This document shows, one piece after another, positions 24,912-35,700 of a DNA stretch of 64,000 bases. The DNA lies in the NCBI GenBank assembly GCA_963798795.1, contig CAWCUZ010000012.1, forward strand, positions 40,503 through 104,502, in the 5' to 3' direction. The translations under genes and the position numbers were made by a program. The stretch's first letter is position 1, and every line of letters begins with the position of its first letter. The notes beneath the pieces are model-generated. The model was not told the origin of the DNA, ran no database searches, and saw only the letters and a program-made list of their open reading frames with translations. Source of the DNA: CAWCUZ01 sp963798795 (lineage in GTDB: Bacteria > Acidobacteriota > Vicinamibacteria > Vicinamibacterales > SCN-69-37).

Positions 24912-27581
24912 CTACGACGGTCCCCGCCGGCCGGCGATGCCGGGAACGTTGTCAGCGACCATGATGTTGAACATCTGCTCCCAGCCGCCGATCGTCAGGA
25001 ACTTCCCGTCGTGGGATATCGCCAGCGTTTCGGCGGAGCTCTCCGGATCGAAACCGCCGAGTTTCCGGCGCGTGGTCGTGGTGTCGCGCCCGGGAATGAA
25101 GTCCTGCACGAAGACACCGTTGATGCCGCGCTCATCCTGTCCGATAAACGCGATCGCACGGCCATCCGGCATCCAGCGCGCGCGGCCCAGGATGGCGGTG
25201 GTCTCCTTGCGCCGAACGATCCCGATGTCGAACGGCACGGTCGCCCCGTCCTCCAGACGGACCACGCGGATTTTCGCCGCCAGACCGTCGACGAACAGAA
25301 CGTACCGGCCATCCGGCGAGATCTCCGGAATCTGGAGGATGCCATTGAACAAGCGGACCGGATCGCCGCCGTCGGCGCGCATCCGCCAGAGTCCGGGGAA
25401 CTTCGGATTGGTCGAATGGTAGACGACCCACCGGCCGTCGCCCGTTTCCTGCGGGTTCTGGGCGAACGCGCCATCATGACTGAGTTGCTGCGCCCCGCTG
25501 CCATCGGGGTTCGCCGCCCAGATCTCGTACGAGCCGGCCCGGTTCGACCCCCACAGGAGGCGGCGGCCGTCGGGCGAGTAGGCCACGTCCCAGTCATCGG
25601 CCCGGTCGTCGGTCAGCCGACGTACGCTGCCGTTCTGGCGGTTCACGGCCCAGAGATCCAGATTGCCGCCGCGATTCGAGGAAAATGCCACCCACTGGCC
25701 GTCCGGCGAGTAGGTCGGCTGCCGGTCGGTGCTGTTGCCGCGCGTGAGCCAGTGGGCCGAGGTCTCGTCGCCGGCGATGGGCAGCTCGCGCAGGTTCTCG
25801 CGGGACGATCGGATGTCGAACAGGAGTTGCCCGGGTCCGAGCACATCCAGCGTCTGGCTGTGGTTGGCGACCCAGAGGATCGGACGAGCCGCGCCAGTCG
25901 TCACATCCTGGCGGATGATGCGGGCGCTGCTGCCGGACAACCACGCCGCGACCGATTCCGCCTCGGAATAGATGACCGAACGGCTGTCGGCCGACCACAC
26001 CACGGACGATTGCCTCATGTTCGCGTGCGCGGGTGGAAGGCGGCGCGTGGCCGATCCTGAGAGCTCCACGAGGTCGATCCCGAAGCCGGTCGCGACGTTG
26101 CCCAGGCCGTTCACCGCGGCGATCGTGCGGCCGTCCGGCGACCAGCGTGGCGCGACGAGCGCGCGGCCCGCCGCGAACGCGAGCTCACGTGCCCCGCCGC
26201 CCTCCGCGTCCGCCACCCCGACGATCGAGCCCGCGCGGTCGCCCGAAACCCAGCGCGTGAAGGCGAGCTGTCTCCCGTCCGGGGACCAGTCAGCGCCGCT
26301 GACGTTGTCCAGCAGCTTGTGCGGGTCGCCGCCGAGCAACGGCACGCGATACACCGCCGGACCGGCCGGCGACGAACGGACAAAGAGGATGGTGGATCCG
26401 TCCGGCGAGAAACGCGGGGCATCGTCGGGCCCATCGGTCAGTGCGAGCTCTCCGCCGCCGGCCACCTGCTTGAGCCAGATACGCGGCACGCCGTCGCGAT
26501 CCGACATGAACGCGATCGTCTTCCCGTCGGGAGACGCCGCCGGTGAGCTGTCGTGCCCGGAATAGGTCAACGACGCCAGCAGGGGCGGGTCGGACGTGGA
26601 GGGCGTCGCGAAACGCTGATGCAGCAGCGCACCCGCCGCGCCGGCGGCCAGGACGATCGCGAGCCACGTTCCCACACGCGCCGGCGTCATGGGGGCCGAT
26701 GGCGCCGGCGTCCCGACGGCCAGCGCACCGGATCCGGAGCCGGCGGTGATCGACTCGAGCGCCAGGCCGAGATCGTGCGCCGAGTGGAAACGCTCGGCCG
26801 GGTCCTTTTCGAGGCACCGGGCCACAATCCGGCCGAGCGCTGGCGACGACTGCAGGGTCGCCGCCGGCAGGGCCGGCGGATCGGCCTCCAGGATGGCGTG
26901 CAGCGCCTCCACGGCCGAGCCGCCGGAAAACGCGCGCCGCCCGGACAGCATTTCGTAGAGCACCGCGCCAAACGAGAAGATGTCGGTCCGGGGATCGGTC
27001 GGCTGCCCGCGGACCTGCTCGGGCGACATGTAGCCCACGGTGCCCATCACCACGCCCGTAAGGGTCAGCGACAGCTCGCGCGTGGCGTCAGCGTCGCCGG
27101 TCGACATCGGCTTGACGAGGCCGAAATCGAGAATCTTGACGCGCCCGTCGGTGGCGACAAACAGGTTCTCCGGCTTGATGTCGCGATGCGTGATTCCCTT
27201 CTCGTGCGCGGCCGCAAGTCCGGCGGCGACCTGCCGCGCCACGTCGACGGCCTTGGACGTCGGCAGCCGGCCGCGCTTGAGCCGGGCTCGCAGCGACTCG
27301 CCCTCGAGCAGCTCCGAAACCAGATACGGCGCGCCGGCGTGAGTGCCGACGTCGAACACCGCGATGATGTTGGGGTGATTGAGCGCGCTGGCGGCCTGCG
27401 CCTCCCGCGTGAACCGGCGCAGCCGCTCCTGGTCGGTTGCGAACGACTCGGGCAGCACCTTCACCGCGACGTCCCGGTCGAGACGGGCGTCGTGCGCGCG
27501 GTAGACCTCGCCCATCCCGCCGGCACCGATGCTGCCGAGAATCTCGTACGGCCCGAGGCGAGTGCCGGTCGTGAGAGACAT
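24912..27581 (-). CDS. Ser/Thr protein kinase with TolB/PD40 propeller
   Basis: 889 residues from the ATG at 27581 (MSLTTGTRLGPYEIL); the frame is open further upstream but that part is not kinase-like. The kinase domain is residues 9-270: GSIGAGGMGEVYRAH, THRDIKPENLF, DFGLVKP and MSPEQ. One membrane segment (WLAIVLAAGAAGALL) lies near 305. The rest is a propeller of PD40/TolB repeats (SPDGKTIAFMSDRDG, SPDGSTILFVRS, SPDGQWVAFSSNRGG, SPDGRRLLWGSNRAG). This layout is common in Acidobacteriota. It probably senses an extracytoplasmic signal and phosphorylates cytoplasmic targets that cannot be named. Confidence 0.88.
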   Translation of the reverse strand: MSLTTGTRLGPYEILGSIGAGGMGEVYRAHDARLDRDVAVKVLPESFATDQERLRRFTREAQAASALNHPNIIAVFDVGTHAGAPYLVSELLEGESLRARLKRGRLPTSKAVDVARQVAAGLAAAHEKGITHRDIKPENLFVATDGRVKILDFGLVKPMSTGDADATRELSLTLTGVVMGTVGYMSPEQVRGQPTDPRTDIFSFGAVLYEMLSGRRAFSGGSAVEALHAILEADPPALPAATLQSSPALGRIVARCLEKDPAERFHSAHDLGLALESITAGSGSGALAVGTPAPSAPMTPARVGTWLAIVLAAGAAGALLHQRFATPSTSDPPLLASLTYSGHDSSPAASPDGKTIAFMSDRDGVPRIWLKQVAGGGELALTDGPDDAPRFSPDGSTILFVRSSPAGPAVYRVPLLGGDPHKLLDNVSGADWSPDGRQLAFTRWVSGDRAGSIVGVADAEGGGARELAFAAGRALVAPRWSPDGRTIAAVNGLGNVATGFGIDLVELSGSATRRLPPAHANMRQSSVVWSADSRSVIYSEAESVAAWLSGSSARIIRQDVTTGAARPILWVANHSQTLDVLGPGQLLFDIRSSRENLRELPIAGDETSAHWLTRGNSTDRQPTYSPDGQWVAFSSNRGGNLDLWAVNRQNGSVRRLTDDRADDWDVAYSPDGRRLLWGSNRAGSYEIWAANPDGSGAQQLSHDGAFAQNPQETGDGRWVVYHSTNPKFPGLWRMRADGGDPVRLFNGILQIPEISPDGRYVLFVDGLAAKIRVVRLEDGATVPFDIGIVRRKETTAILGRARWMPDGRAIAFIGQDERGINGVFVQDFIPGRDTTTTRRKLGGFDPESSAETLAISHDGKFLTIGGWEQMFNIMVADNVPGIAGRRGPS

Positions 27582-27754
27582 CACCGAGCCGGCCTGATCA
27601 TATCGCGCGGCGGCCGCGGAGTCGGAGATCCCGTCACGCCCTGGAATTGACGGTGATTGGGTTGGTGAGCCACATATTCGCGAGTTGGAACCAGCTGGGC
27701 GGGTGGCTAGGGCAGGTTGACGCACTGAGGGCGGCGGCGTAGCGTCGTGGTCGG

Positions 27755-27961
27755 TTAGGGAGCGAACTCAGCGTACATGGAGTACTGCAAGTAGAACTTC
27801 CAGTACGCCTCGATCTCTGCGTCCTTGAGTTCGAACGGGATGTCCTTGACAGCCAGTGCCGCCGTCTTCGGAAGCAGTCGATCCAGTTCCAGCTTCTCCT
27901 TGTGTGTGAGCTTGGGAACCGCGAGGACGAACTGGGCGTCTTTGGCGACATATTCGAATCG
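27755..27961 (-). pseudogene. C-terminal gene fragment, family not recognised
   Basis: A 68-codon stretch on the reverse strand, bounded upstream by a stop and without a start codon, has protein-like composition: FEYVAKDAQFVLAVPKL, then KLELDRLLPKTAALAVKD and IEAYWKFYLQYSMYAEFAP. It looks like the end of a larger gene whose 5' part is gone. I cannot name the family. It sits in a 650-bp patch between the kinase and the toxin-antitoxin pair that holds no intact gene. Confidence 0.4.
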
Positions 27962-28226
27962 CTAGCTACTCAGGTTGCTGGAGAGCGTCTCGAAATCGGC
28001 GAACTGTCCCAACGCCAAGCCACCGTCTTCAAGGCACCTGCCCTTTCATTCATTGGGCAACTTGCTCTCCCGCGGAACGCGTCTCGAGCAATGCGGCCGA
28101 TGCGTCATCGCGCAATGCGGACACTCGGGTGGAACCGCCTCCCGGGGATCTACTTTCGGCTGTTGCTGGTCGGGTACTTCGACTGGCCTGGACCAGTCTC
28201 GAATCCTGGCCAGTTCGGTCGCGGTG
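27962..28226. other. Decayed stretch, no intact gene
   Basis: No complete gene is visible. A short reverse-strand stretch at about 27962-28040 reads LEDGGLALGQFADFETLSSN before a stop and may be another remnant in the same frame as the fragment at 27755. Nothing else here looks coding. Confidence 0.35.
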
Positions 28227-28520
28227 TCATCTCTGTCGCGGCGGCCATTGCTGTGCGCCATGCAGGATACGGAGGACTCGCACCTCATCTCGAGGATCAA
28301 GGATCTCGTAAATGGCGATGTAAGGGAGCGGCGGGAAGGCAATCTCCCGCGTGCCCGCGACCCGCCCAGAGCGCCCAACACGCGGAAATGTCCGTAACTC
28401 GCCGATACGCTCGACCACCGATTGGGCAACCCGTCGCGCTGAATCAGGACGGCTCAGGGCAATGTAATCGCAGATCCCTTCAAGATCGTCCACGGCGTCC
28501 GTGGTCCAGCGGACGCGCAT
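28227..28520 (-). CDS. ParE/RelE-superfamily toxin
   Basis: 97 residues with the features of ParE-type toxins: RWTTDAVDDLEGICDYIA at the start, RVAQSVVERIGELRTFPRVG in the middle and the C-terminal core IAIYEILD...VRVLRILHGAQQWP. Such proteins inhibit gyrase or cleave mRNA unless bound by their antitoxin. The ATG shares its A with the antitoxin's TGA (TGATG), so the two are translated in series, antitoxin first. The toxin looks full length. Confidence 0.87.
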   Translation of the reverse strand: MRVRWTTDAVDDLEGICDYIALSRPDSARRVAQSVVERIGELRTFPRVGRSGRVAGTREIAFPPLPYIAIYEILDPRDEVRVLRILHGAQQWPPRQR

Positions 28521-28819
28521 CAGCCGCGATATTTCCGATCCATGCGAGCAGCCACGTCATCGTGCTCGAGCAGTCGGCCTTCACGTGCGGAGGCACGACC
28601 CTTTTCGACCTCGGTGCGAAACCACTCGTCGTGGTCTATCGAGCTGGCCAACAGGTCGAGCGCAACCTGGTCGACGGAGCGCCCTGTCTCCGTTGCCAGC
28701 CGGTTCAACCTTGCTTCGAGTTCCGGCGGAACCTGCAGGTTCATGAAACCAGCGTAGGAGGCATCGACAGCGCTGTCAATCGACGACTGCTCTCTCGCTC
28801 GTTCCTTGGCTTGCGTCAC
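28520..28819 (-). CDS. Ribbon-helix-helix antitoxin of the ParE-type toxin
   Basis: 99 residues if the GTG at 28819 is used; the conserved part begins at MNLQVPPELEARLNRLATE (ATG at 28744, 74 residues), which is the more usual antitoxin length. A beta strand and two helices typical of ribbon-helix-helix DNA-binding proteins are followed by an acidic/basic toxin-binding tail (WFRTEVEKGRASAREGRLL). It should bind and neutralise the overlapping ParE-type toxin and repress their promoter. Confidence 0.8.
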   Translation of the reverse strand: MTQAKERAREQSSIDSAVDASYAGFMNLQVPPELEARLNRLATETGRSVDQVALDLLASSIDHDEWFRTEVEKGRASAREGRLLEHDDVAARMDRKYRG

Positions 28820-28961
28820 TAACGGCAGAAGCGTACAGGACGCCGTTTCTCAGACGTCCGCCCCGGCGGTCGCGCCCTTCCTGCCCCGGTTCTCTCTCTG
28901 ACACGCGGGCCGGTCGCCAACCAATCGGCCGCGTCCGTCGTCTCATCTGCGCGTGAGCGCT

Positions 28962-29504
28962 ATGTTGAAAACATACGCAGTTGCCGCCGCCCTCGTCCTC
29001 GCCCCCGTGGTCCTGCCGGCACCGGCCCGTGCGGACTCGCCCCAGGCCGGGACGCCCGACTTTTCCGGAGTCTGGACGTTCGCCGGCACGACGCCGCAGC
29101 CGTCGTCGGGCGGCGGAGCCGCGGCCATGAAGCCGGAGCCCTTGACCATTCGTCAGACGTCCGCCTCCATCAGCATCGTCCGCACCGCCTTCGGCCAGGC
29201 CACGACGATGACCTTCACGATCGGCGGACCGTCCGACGACACGAACCGGACCGGCGCGCAGGTGTGGACCACGAAGACGCGCTGGGACGGCACCAAGCTG
29301 CTGACCGCCGGCCGCATCACGCAGAACACCTCGGCCGGTTTCGAGGAGTGGGCGTACACCGAAACGCGCACGCTCGACGCGCGCGGACACATGATCGTCG
29401 GGACCAGGTACGTGGCGCAGGATGGGAAGGTGACCGAGGGAATGCAGGACTGGGCGCCGCGCAAGTCGCCGCGCCCGCGCCCGATGAGAGGACGGCAGCC
29501 GTGA
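28962..29504 (+). CDS. Secreted protein of unknown function
   Basis: 180 residues from the ATG at 28962 (a GTG three codons upstream is also possible). The signal peptide ends PARA. The mature part starts with PDFSGVWTFAG, a motif common at the start of secreted acidobacterial proteins of unknown role, followed by strands such as TIRQTSASISIVRTAFG and TLDARGHMIVGTRYV, suggesting a small beta-rich fold. It overlaps the PadR regulator by GTGA and so lies in the same operon as that regulator and the ADOP permease. Confidence 0.7.
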   Translation: MLKTYAVAAALVLAPVVLPAPARADSPQAGTPDFSGVWTFAGTTPQPSSGGGAAAMKPEPLTIRQTSASISIVRTAFGQATTMTFTIGGPSDDTNRTGAQVWTTKTRWDGTKLLTAGRITQNTSAGFEEWAYTETRTLDARGHMIVGTRYVAQDGKVTEGMQDWAPRKSPRPRPMRGRQP

Positions 29505-29878
29505 GCCCCGCGAAAAAGGCCGGCCGTGCCCGCGGTTCCCGCGGCTTTCTGCCGCTCACGCCGCGCGCGTTCCAGGTGATGCTCGCCATCGGGCCGAACC
29601 CGCTCCACGGCTACGCGATCATCCAGGAGGTGTCGCGCGCGACCGAGGGCGTGATCGTGCTGCGTACCGGCACGCTCTATCTCCTGCTCCGCCGGCTGCG
29701 CCAGCAGGGCCTGATCGAAGAATCCCGGCGGCGCCCGCACGCGAATGACGACGATGAGCGCCGGATCTACTACGTGCTGACCGATCTCGGCCGCTCGGTG
29801 CTCGAAGCCGAAGTCCAGCGGCTGCGCACCGTCGTCGACATCGTGCGGCGGCAGGGGCTCTTCTGGGGCAAGGGATGA
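29501..29878 (+). CDS. PadR-family transcriptional regulator
   Basis: 125 residues from a GTG at 29501 that overlaps the previous stop; AGAGGA lies eight bases upstream. The winged-helix PadR core is clear: PRAFQVMLAIGPNPLHGYAI, then EVSRATEGVIVLRTGTLYLL and RRIYYVLTDLGRSVLEAE. It probably represses this operon. A PadR gene directly before an ADOP permease, here with a four-base overlap, is a characteristic acidobacterial arrangement. Confidence 0.9.
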   Translation: MSPAKKAGRARGSRGFLPLTPRAFQVMLAIGPNPLHGYAIIQEVSRATEGVIVLRTGTLYLLLRRLRQQGLIEESRRRPHANDDDERRIYYVLTDLGRSVLEAEVQRLRTVVDIVRRQGLFWGKG

Positions 29879-32582
29879 TGGCGCCACGCCGGACCCGCGG
29901 CATTCGCACCTGGATGCTCGGCGTGCTGACGGGCACCTTCCGCCTCATCGCGCGCCTGTCGCCGGCGCACGCGCGCGGCGACTGGGGGCGCGACGCGCGC
30001 GCGACCTTCCTGCAGACCTGCGAGCTCGCGTTCGCCACCCGCGGCTGGCGGGGTCTCGTACGGACAGCCGTGGCGGAATGGCTGGACCTGGTCCGCGCGG
30101 TCGCGGCTGCGCGCCTCGAACGGCGGCCCGAGGTTGAACGTGCCGGCGTTCGCGCGTGGGGTGTCCGGCTCTGGCGCGATGTCCGGCTCGCCGCGCGCTC
30201 GCTCCGCCTGGGCGGCGTCACGTCGGTGACGGCGGCGCTGACGCTGGCCATCGGCATCGGCACGTCTGCGGCCATCTTCAGCGTGCTCGACTCGATTCTC
30301 TGGCGCCAGGTGCCCTTCCCCGACGCCTCCCGCATCGTCCAGATCGCCGACTTCAACGTGGCGCAGAAGATCACGTACGTCGGCTTCCGTCGCGAGCTGC
30401 TGCTCGAGTGGCGCAAGCAGGCCGACGTCGTCTCGCCGCTCGAGGCGTTCGCGCGCGCGTCGTTCATCGTTGCCGGCGAGCACGGCACGCGGATGATTCC
30501 GGGCGCCGTCGTCACGCCGGGCCTGTTCCGGATGCTCGGTGTGGCGCCGGCACTCGGCCGCGGGTTCGGCGCCGTCGACGGCCGCGGCAGTACCGCGCAG
30601 AGTGCCATCGTGTCGTACGCGTTCTGGCGGGATCAGCTCGGCGGTGCGAATGCGGCCATCGGCGGGGAGATCGCGCTCGACGGCCGGCCGTACCGGGTGA
30701 TCGGCGTCATGCCGGCGACGTTCAGATTCCCGAGCGGTCTCGAGCAGATCTGGACCCCGTACGACATCGCGCAGCCGCCCGGGGACCTTCGGACGCGGCG
30801 CGGGATGACCGCGGTGGGACGGCTCGCCGCCGGCCTGAGCCGCGACGAGGCCGACCAGCGGGTGCGCGCGCGCGGCGAAGCGCTCAACATCGCGACGGGC
30901 GGCCTCGCCGGCACGACGGCCGTCCTTACGAGCCTGGCGAACGGCGTGGACGAGCAGAGCGAACGGTCGCTGCAGGTGCTCACCGGCGCGATCGGCTTCT
31001 TGTTCCTGATCGTGTGCGCGAACGTCGCGAACATCACGCTGTCGCGGTCTGCGGCTCGCGCGCGGGATCTGGCGACGTGTGCGGCGCTTGGCGCCACGCC
31101 CGCCGACCTCGGCCGGCTGGCGCTGATCGAGCAGACGCTGCTCGCCGGCGCCGGCGTGGCCGCCGGGGCGGCGCTCGCGTATGCCGGCGTGGCGGCCGCC
31201 GCGGCCACGCTGCCGGAGTCGATGACGACCGGCACGCTCAACGTCATCGACCTGGATGCCCGGACGCTGCTGTTCCTGATGGCCGGGGGCGTCATCGCCA
31301 CACTCGCGTCGGGCCTCGCGCCTGTGATCGCGGCCACGCGGACGCCGGTCGCCAGCCTCATCAACAGTGGCGGGCGGTCGGGAGCGTCTCCGTCGTCCAA
31401 TCGCTTCCGCACCGGCCTGGCGATTGTCGAGATCGCGGTGTCCGCGCTGCTGCTGGTCGGCTCGGCGCTCATGACGCGAACGTTTCTCAATCGCGCGCTC
31501 GAGAATCCCGGCTTCGATCCGGCGAATCTCGTGTCGCTGCGCGTGGGCTTTCCCGGCCGCTACGCCGACGCGGCCGCGCGCGATCGTGCGGCGGTCGACC
31601 TGTCGGCGCGGCTCCGGGAAATCGGCGGCGTCAGGAGCACGGTGGGCGGCCTTCCGTCGGATGCCGGTCTGCTCAGCTTCGGTCAGTTCGAGGTCGACAA
31701 CCGGCCCGGCGTGCTGAGCGAGCCGCTGGCGGTCCCCGTCCACGAGGTGCCGCGGGACTACTTCGACGTGCTCGGTATCCGCATCCTGCGTGGCCGGTCG
31801 TTCTCCAGCGCCGACACGGACAACCCCGTCGTCGTCAACGAGCGGTTCGCGCGGAAGTTCCTTCCCGACGTCGACGCAGTCGGCCGCAGGTTCCGGGTCG
31901 AATCGGGCGCGTGGCGGACAATCGTGGGCGTGGCGGCGGACACGTCGGCGGCCACCAGCGGCGGTGAACGCCGGCTCGAGACGTTCTATCCGATCGGCAG
32001 CGCGTCGGACGCGTACCGTCCCTCCATGAACCTGGCGGCGGTCGTCGACTTCCGGACGTTGCTGGTTCGCGCGCCTCAGGGCCGTGCGTCCATTCCTGTC
32101 CTCACCGGTGTGGTCAAGGCCTTCGACCCGTCGCTCGTGGTCTGGAAATCCGCGATGGTCGACGACATCCTCGCGGACGCGCTCGCCCGCCCGCGGGCCA
32201 TCTTCCTGCTGATGAGCGTGTTCGCCGGCGTCGGTCTCGTGCTCTCGACGGCCGGCCTCTACGCCGTCCTCGCGCACCTGGTCTCGCAGCGCCGCCGCGA
32301 ATTCGGCGTGCGCCTCGCGCTCGGCGCGAGCGCCGCTCAGGTGCGGCGCTCCGTCCTCGGCCGCGGTCTCGTCATCGCGCTCACCGGCGTGGCGATCGGC
32401 CTTGCCGGCACGGTGTCGCTGGCCGGGACGATGAGGGCGCTGCTGTACAGATGCGTCCTGTCGATCCGGTGTCCGTCGGCGTGGCGACGGCGCTCGTCGG
32501 GCTGACGGCGGTCTTGGCATGCTGGTGGCCCGCGCGCCGTGCGGCCAGGGTGGATGCGGCGGAACTGCTGAGAGAAGGCTAG
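29875..32582 (+). CDS. ADOP-type ABC permease (MacB/FtsX-like), frameshifted near the 3' end
   Basis: About 900 residues after correction. An N-terminal ADOP-specific region (about 1-95) precedes a MacB-type periplasmic domain (RLAARSLRLGGVTSVTAALT) and two FtsX permease domains (CANVANITLSRSAARARDLA and LVSQRRREFGVRLALGASAA). The direct reading ends wrongly at 32505. Adding one C after the GTAC at 32445-32448 restores the normal ending (MRPVDPVSVGVATALVG and WWPARRAARVDAAELL) to TAG at 32580-32582. Family members are thought to act in export or envelope lipid/peptide efflux. Coupled to PadR by ATGA. Confidence 0.85.
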
Positions 32583-32758
32583 CGTGAGCAATGCGCGGCG
32601 TAAGGGAGCCCCGGAGCTCAGCGCGGGCGCGTGCGCGCGCCTCCACGCCGGCCTGCCGCGCGGCGTCGGCCGGGGTGTCGGCTGCGGGGTTGGCCGCGGT
32701 TGACCGCGTCAGGTGACGGGTGCACACTCTCCTCGCCCGGAGGCCCAGGAGTCCAGCC

Positions 32759-35700
32759 ATGCGCCACGTCCTTTTCAGTCTCAGTATTCTCGTCGTCGTC
32801 ACCACCGGTGCCTACGCGCAGCGCGGCGGGGGCCGGGGCGCCGGCCCGAGCGACGGCGGCCCGAACGGCCTTGGCGCGCTGCACTTCCGGGCCCTCGGCC
32901 CTGAAGGCAACCGCGTCGCGTCGATCACCGGCGTGCCCGGCGACGCGATGACCGTGTACGTCGGCGCGGCGGACGGCGGCATCTGGAAGACGACCGACGC
33001 CGGCATCGCCTGGCGGCCCGTGTTCGACGACAAGGACGTCTCGGCGATCGGCGCCCTCGCCGTCGCGACCTCGGCGCATGACACGGTCTGGGCCGGCACG
33101 GGAGAACCGTGGCTGATTCGTCCGTACTACACGCTCGGCGACGGCGTGTACAAGTCCACCGACGCGGGACAGTCCTGGGCACACATGGGTCTCGACGAGA
33201 CCGGCCGCGTCGCCCGCATCGTGATCGATCCCGCGAATGCGAACAGCGTTTACGTCTGCGCGATCGGTCAGGCGTTCCGGCCGCAGAAGGAGCGCGGCAT
33301 CTTCCACACGACCGACGGGGGCGCCACCTGGCGGCAGGCGCTCGCGGTCGACGAGAACACCGGCTGCTCGGATCTCGCGATGGATCCACACGATCCGAAC
33401 ACGCTCTACGCGGGCATGTGGCAACTGAGCGTTCATCGCTACGACCTGCACAGCGGCGGCCCCGGCAGCGGCGTCTACGTCACGCACGACGCCGGGCGGA
33501 CGTGGAACCGGATCGCCGGCCACGGCCTGCCCGAGACGGATCACCCGCTCGGCAAGATCGCCGTGGCCGTGGCCCCGAGCAATGCGGACCGCGTGTACGC
33601 CCTCGTGCAGGACGCGCCCGCGCCGGGCCTGTATCGATCGGACGATCGCGGCGTCTCGTGGCAGCTCGTCAATCAGTCGCACCTGCCCGACGAGCGCGCG
33701 CCCTACTACACGCGCATGGCCGTGTCGCCCGACGACGAGGACCTGCTCTACTTTCCGTCGGTCTCGTTCACGATGTCGACCGACGGCGGCACCACGGTGT
33801 TCCAGGCCGGCCGCGGCGGTCGTGGCGGCGGCGGGCGCGGGGGCCGAGGAGGCGGCGGTGGTCGCGGGGGCGTCGGTGGTCGAGCGGGCGCCGGTGGTCG
33901 AGCGGGCGCGGGCGCCGCGGGAGCCGCCGCGCCGATCTCCGCGCCGGGCGGCGACAATCACGACGTCTGGATCGATCCCACCGACCCGGATCGCGTGCTC
34001 GTGGCGAACGATGCCGGCGTGGCCATCAGCGACAACCGCGCGGCCTCCTACCGGCATTTCATGCTGCCGATCTCGCAGGTCTACCACGTCATGGCCGACA
34101 ACGACGTGCCCTACAACGTGATGGGCAACATTCAGGACAAGTCGAGCTTCCGGGGACCCAGTCGGAGCGCCGGCGGGCGCGGCGGGATGGGCGTCGCCAA
34201 CTGGACGGGGACGGGCGGTTGCGAGGACGCGTTCGCGGTGCCCGATCCGGTCGACGTGAACATCGTCTGGTCCGGCTGCGACAACGGCCGCATCGTCCGC
34301 ATGGACTACCGGCACGGGATGGCGCGTGACGTGAGCCCGTGGCCGATCACCAGCTACGGCTGGGCGCCCGCCGACATGAAGTACCGGTGGGACTGGATCA
34401 CGCCGATCACGATCTCGCCGCACGATCACAACCGCGTGTACGCCGGCGCGCAGGTCGTGTTCATGACGACCAACGCCGGTCAGAGCTGGAAGGTCATCAG
34501 TCCCGATCTGACGACGAACGACAAGTCGCACCAGGGCAATTCCGGCGGCATCTCGTCGGACAACCTGACGACGTACGACGGCGCCACGCTGTACACCATC
34601 GCCGAGTCGCCGGTGAAAGCCGGGGTGATCTGGACGGGCGCCACGGACGGCCAGGTGAACGTGACGCAGGATGCGGGAGCGCACTGGACGAACGTGACGA
34701 AGCACATTCCCAACCTGCCGCCGTGGGGCACGGTGTGGAGCGTCGCGCCGTCCAGATACGATGCCGGCACGGCGTACGTCGTCGAGAACCTGCAGCACGA
34801 GGGCATCTACGACGCGCTGGTCTACAAGACGAGTGACTACGGCGCCACCTGGACGCTCATCTCGTCAGGCGTGCCCAAGGGCGTCAACTCCAGCGCGCAC
34901 ATCATCGTCGAGGACCCGGTGCGCAAGGGGATGCTCTACCTCGGCACCGACAACGCGCTGTACGTCACGTGGGACGATGGCGGCCACTGGACGCATCTGC
35001 GGAACGACCTGCCGCCGGCGCCGATCTACTGGATGCAGATCCAGCCGACGTTCAACGACCTCGTGATCGGCACGCACGGCCGCGGGGTCTACATTCTCGA
35101 CGACGTGACGCCGCTCCGCACGTGGGACACGGCGCAGGCGGAGGACGAGCACCTGTTCTCGCCGCGGCCCGCGTATCGGTTCCGCGGCACCGCCGACGGC
35201 CGGGAAAGCGAGCCGGACGCGCAGTTGCGGGGCGAGAATGCGCCGTACGGCGCGGACATCGACTTTTCCCTCAAGGCCACGACGCCAGACGTGCAGATCT
35301 CGATCGCGGGGCCGAACGACGCGGAGATCCGTACGCTGACGGTGGCCGGACATCCGGGCCTGAATCGCGTGTGGTGGGATCTGCGCTACGACAGCGGGTC
35401 GACCATCACCATGCAGACGCCGCCGCTCGACGAGCCGTGGGCTCCCGCGCGCCGGCAGTACGCCGCGTACGGCACGCGCATCCCGCCCGCCGGGCCGATC
35501 GTGCCGCCGGGGACGTACACGGTGCACCTGAAAGCCGGATCGACGGATCAGACGGCGAAGCTCACGGTGCTGCCCGATCCCAAGTCGCCGGGCACGCAGC
35601 AGACGATCGAGGCCCAGGTGGCGTTCACGCGCGAGGTGCTCGCGGAAATCGACGACGTCGCGCGCATGGGCAACGCCCTGGAGTCGATGCGCAAGCAGTC

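Noticed and set aside
32400..32582. Programmed frameshift shared by both ADOP genes near their 3' ends
   Set aside because: One gene has an added base and the other a lost base, and neither has a slippery heptamer. Both sites are at GTAC, which also marks breaks in unrelated genes.
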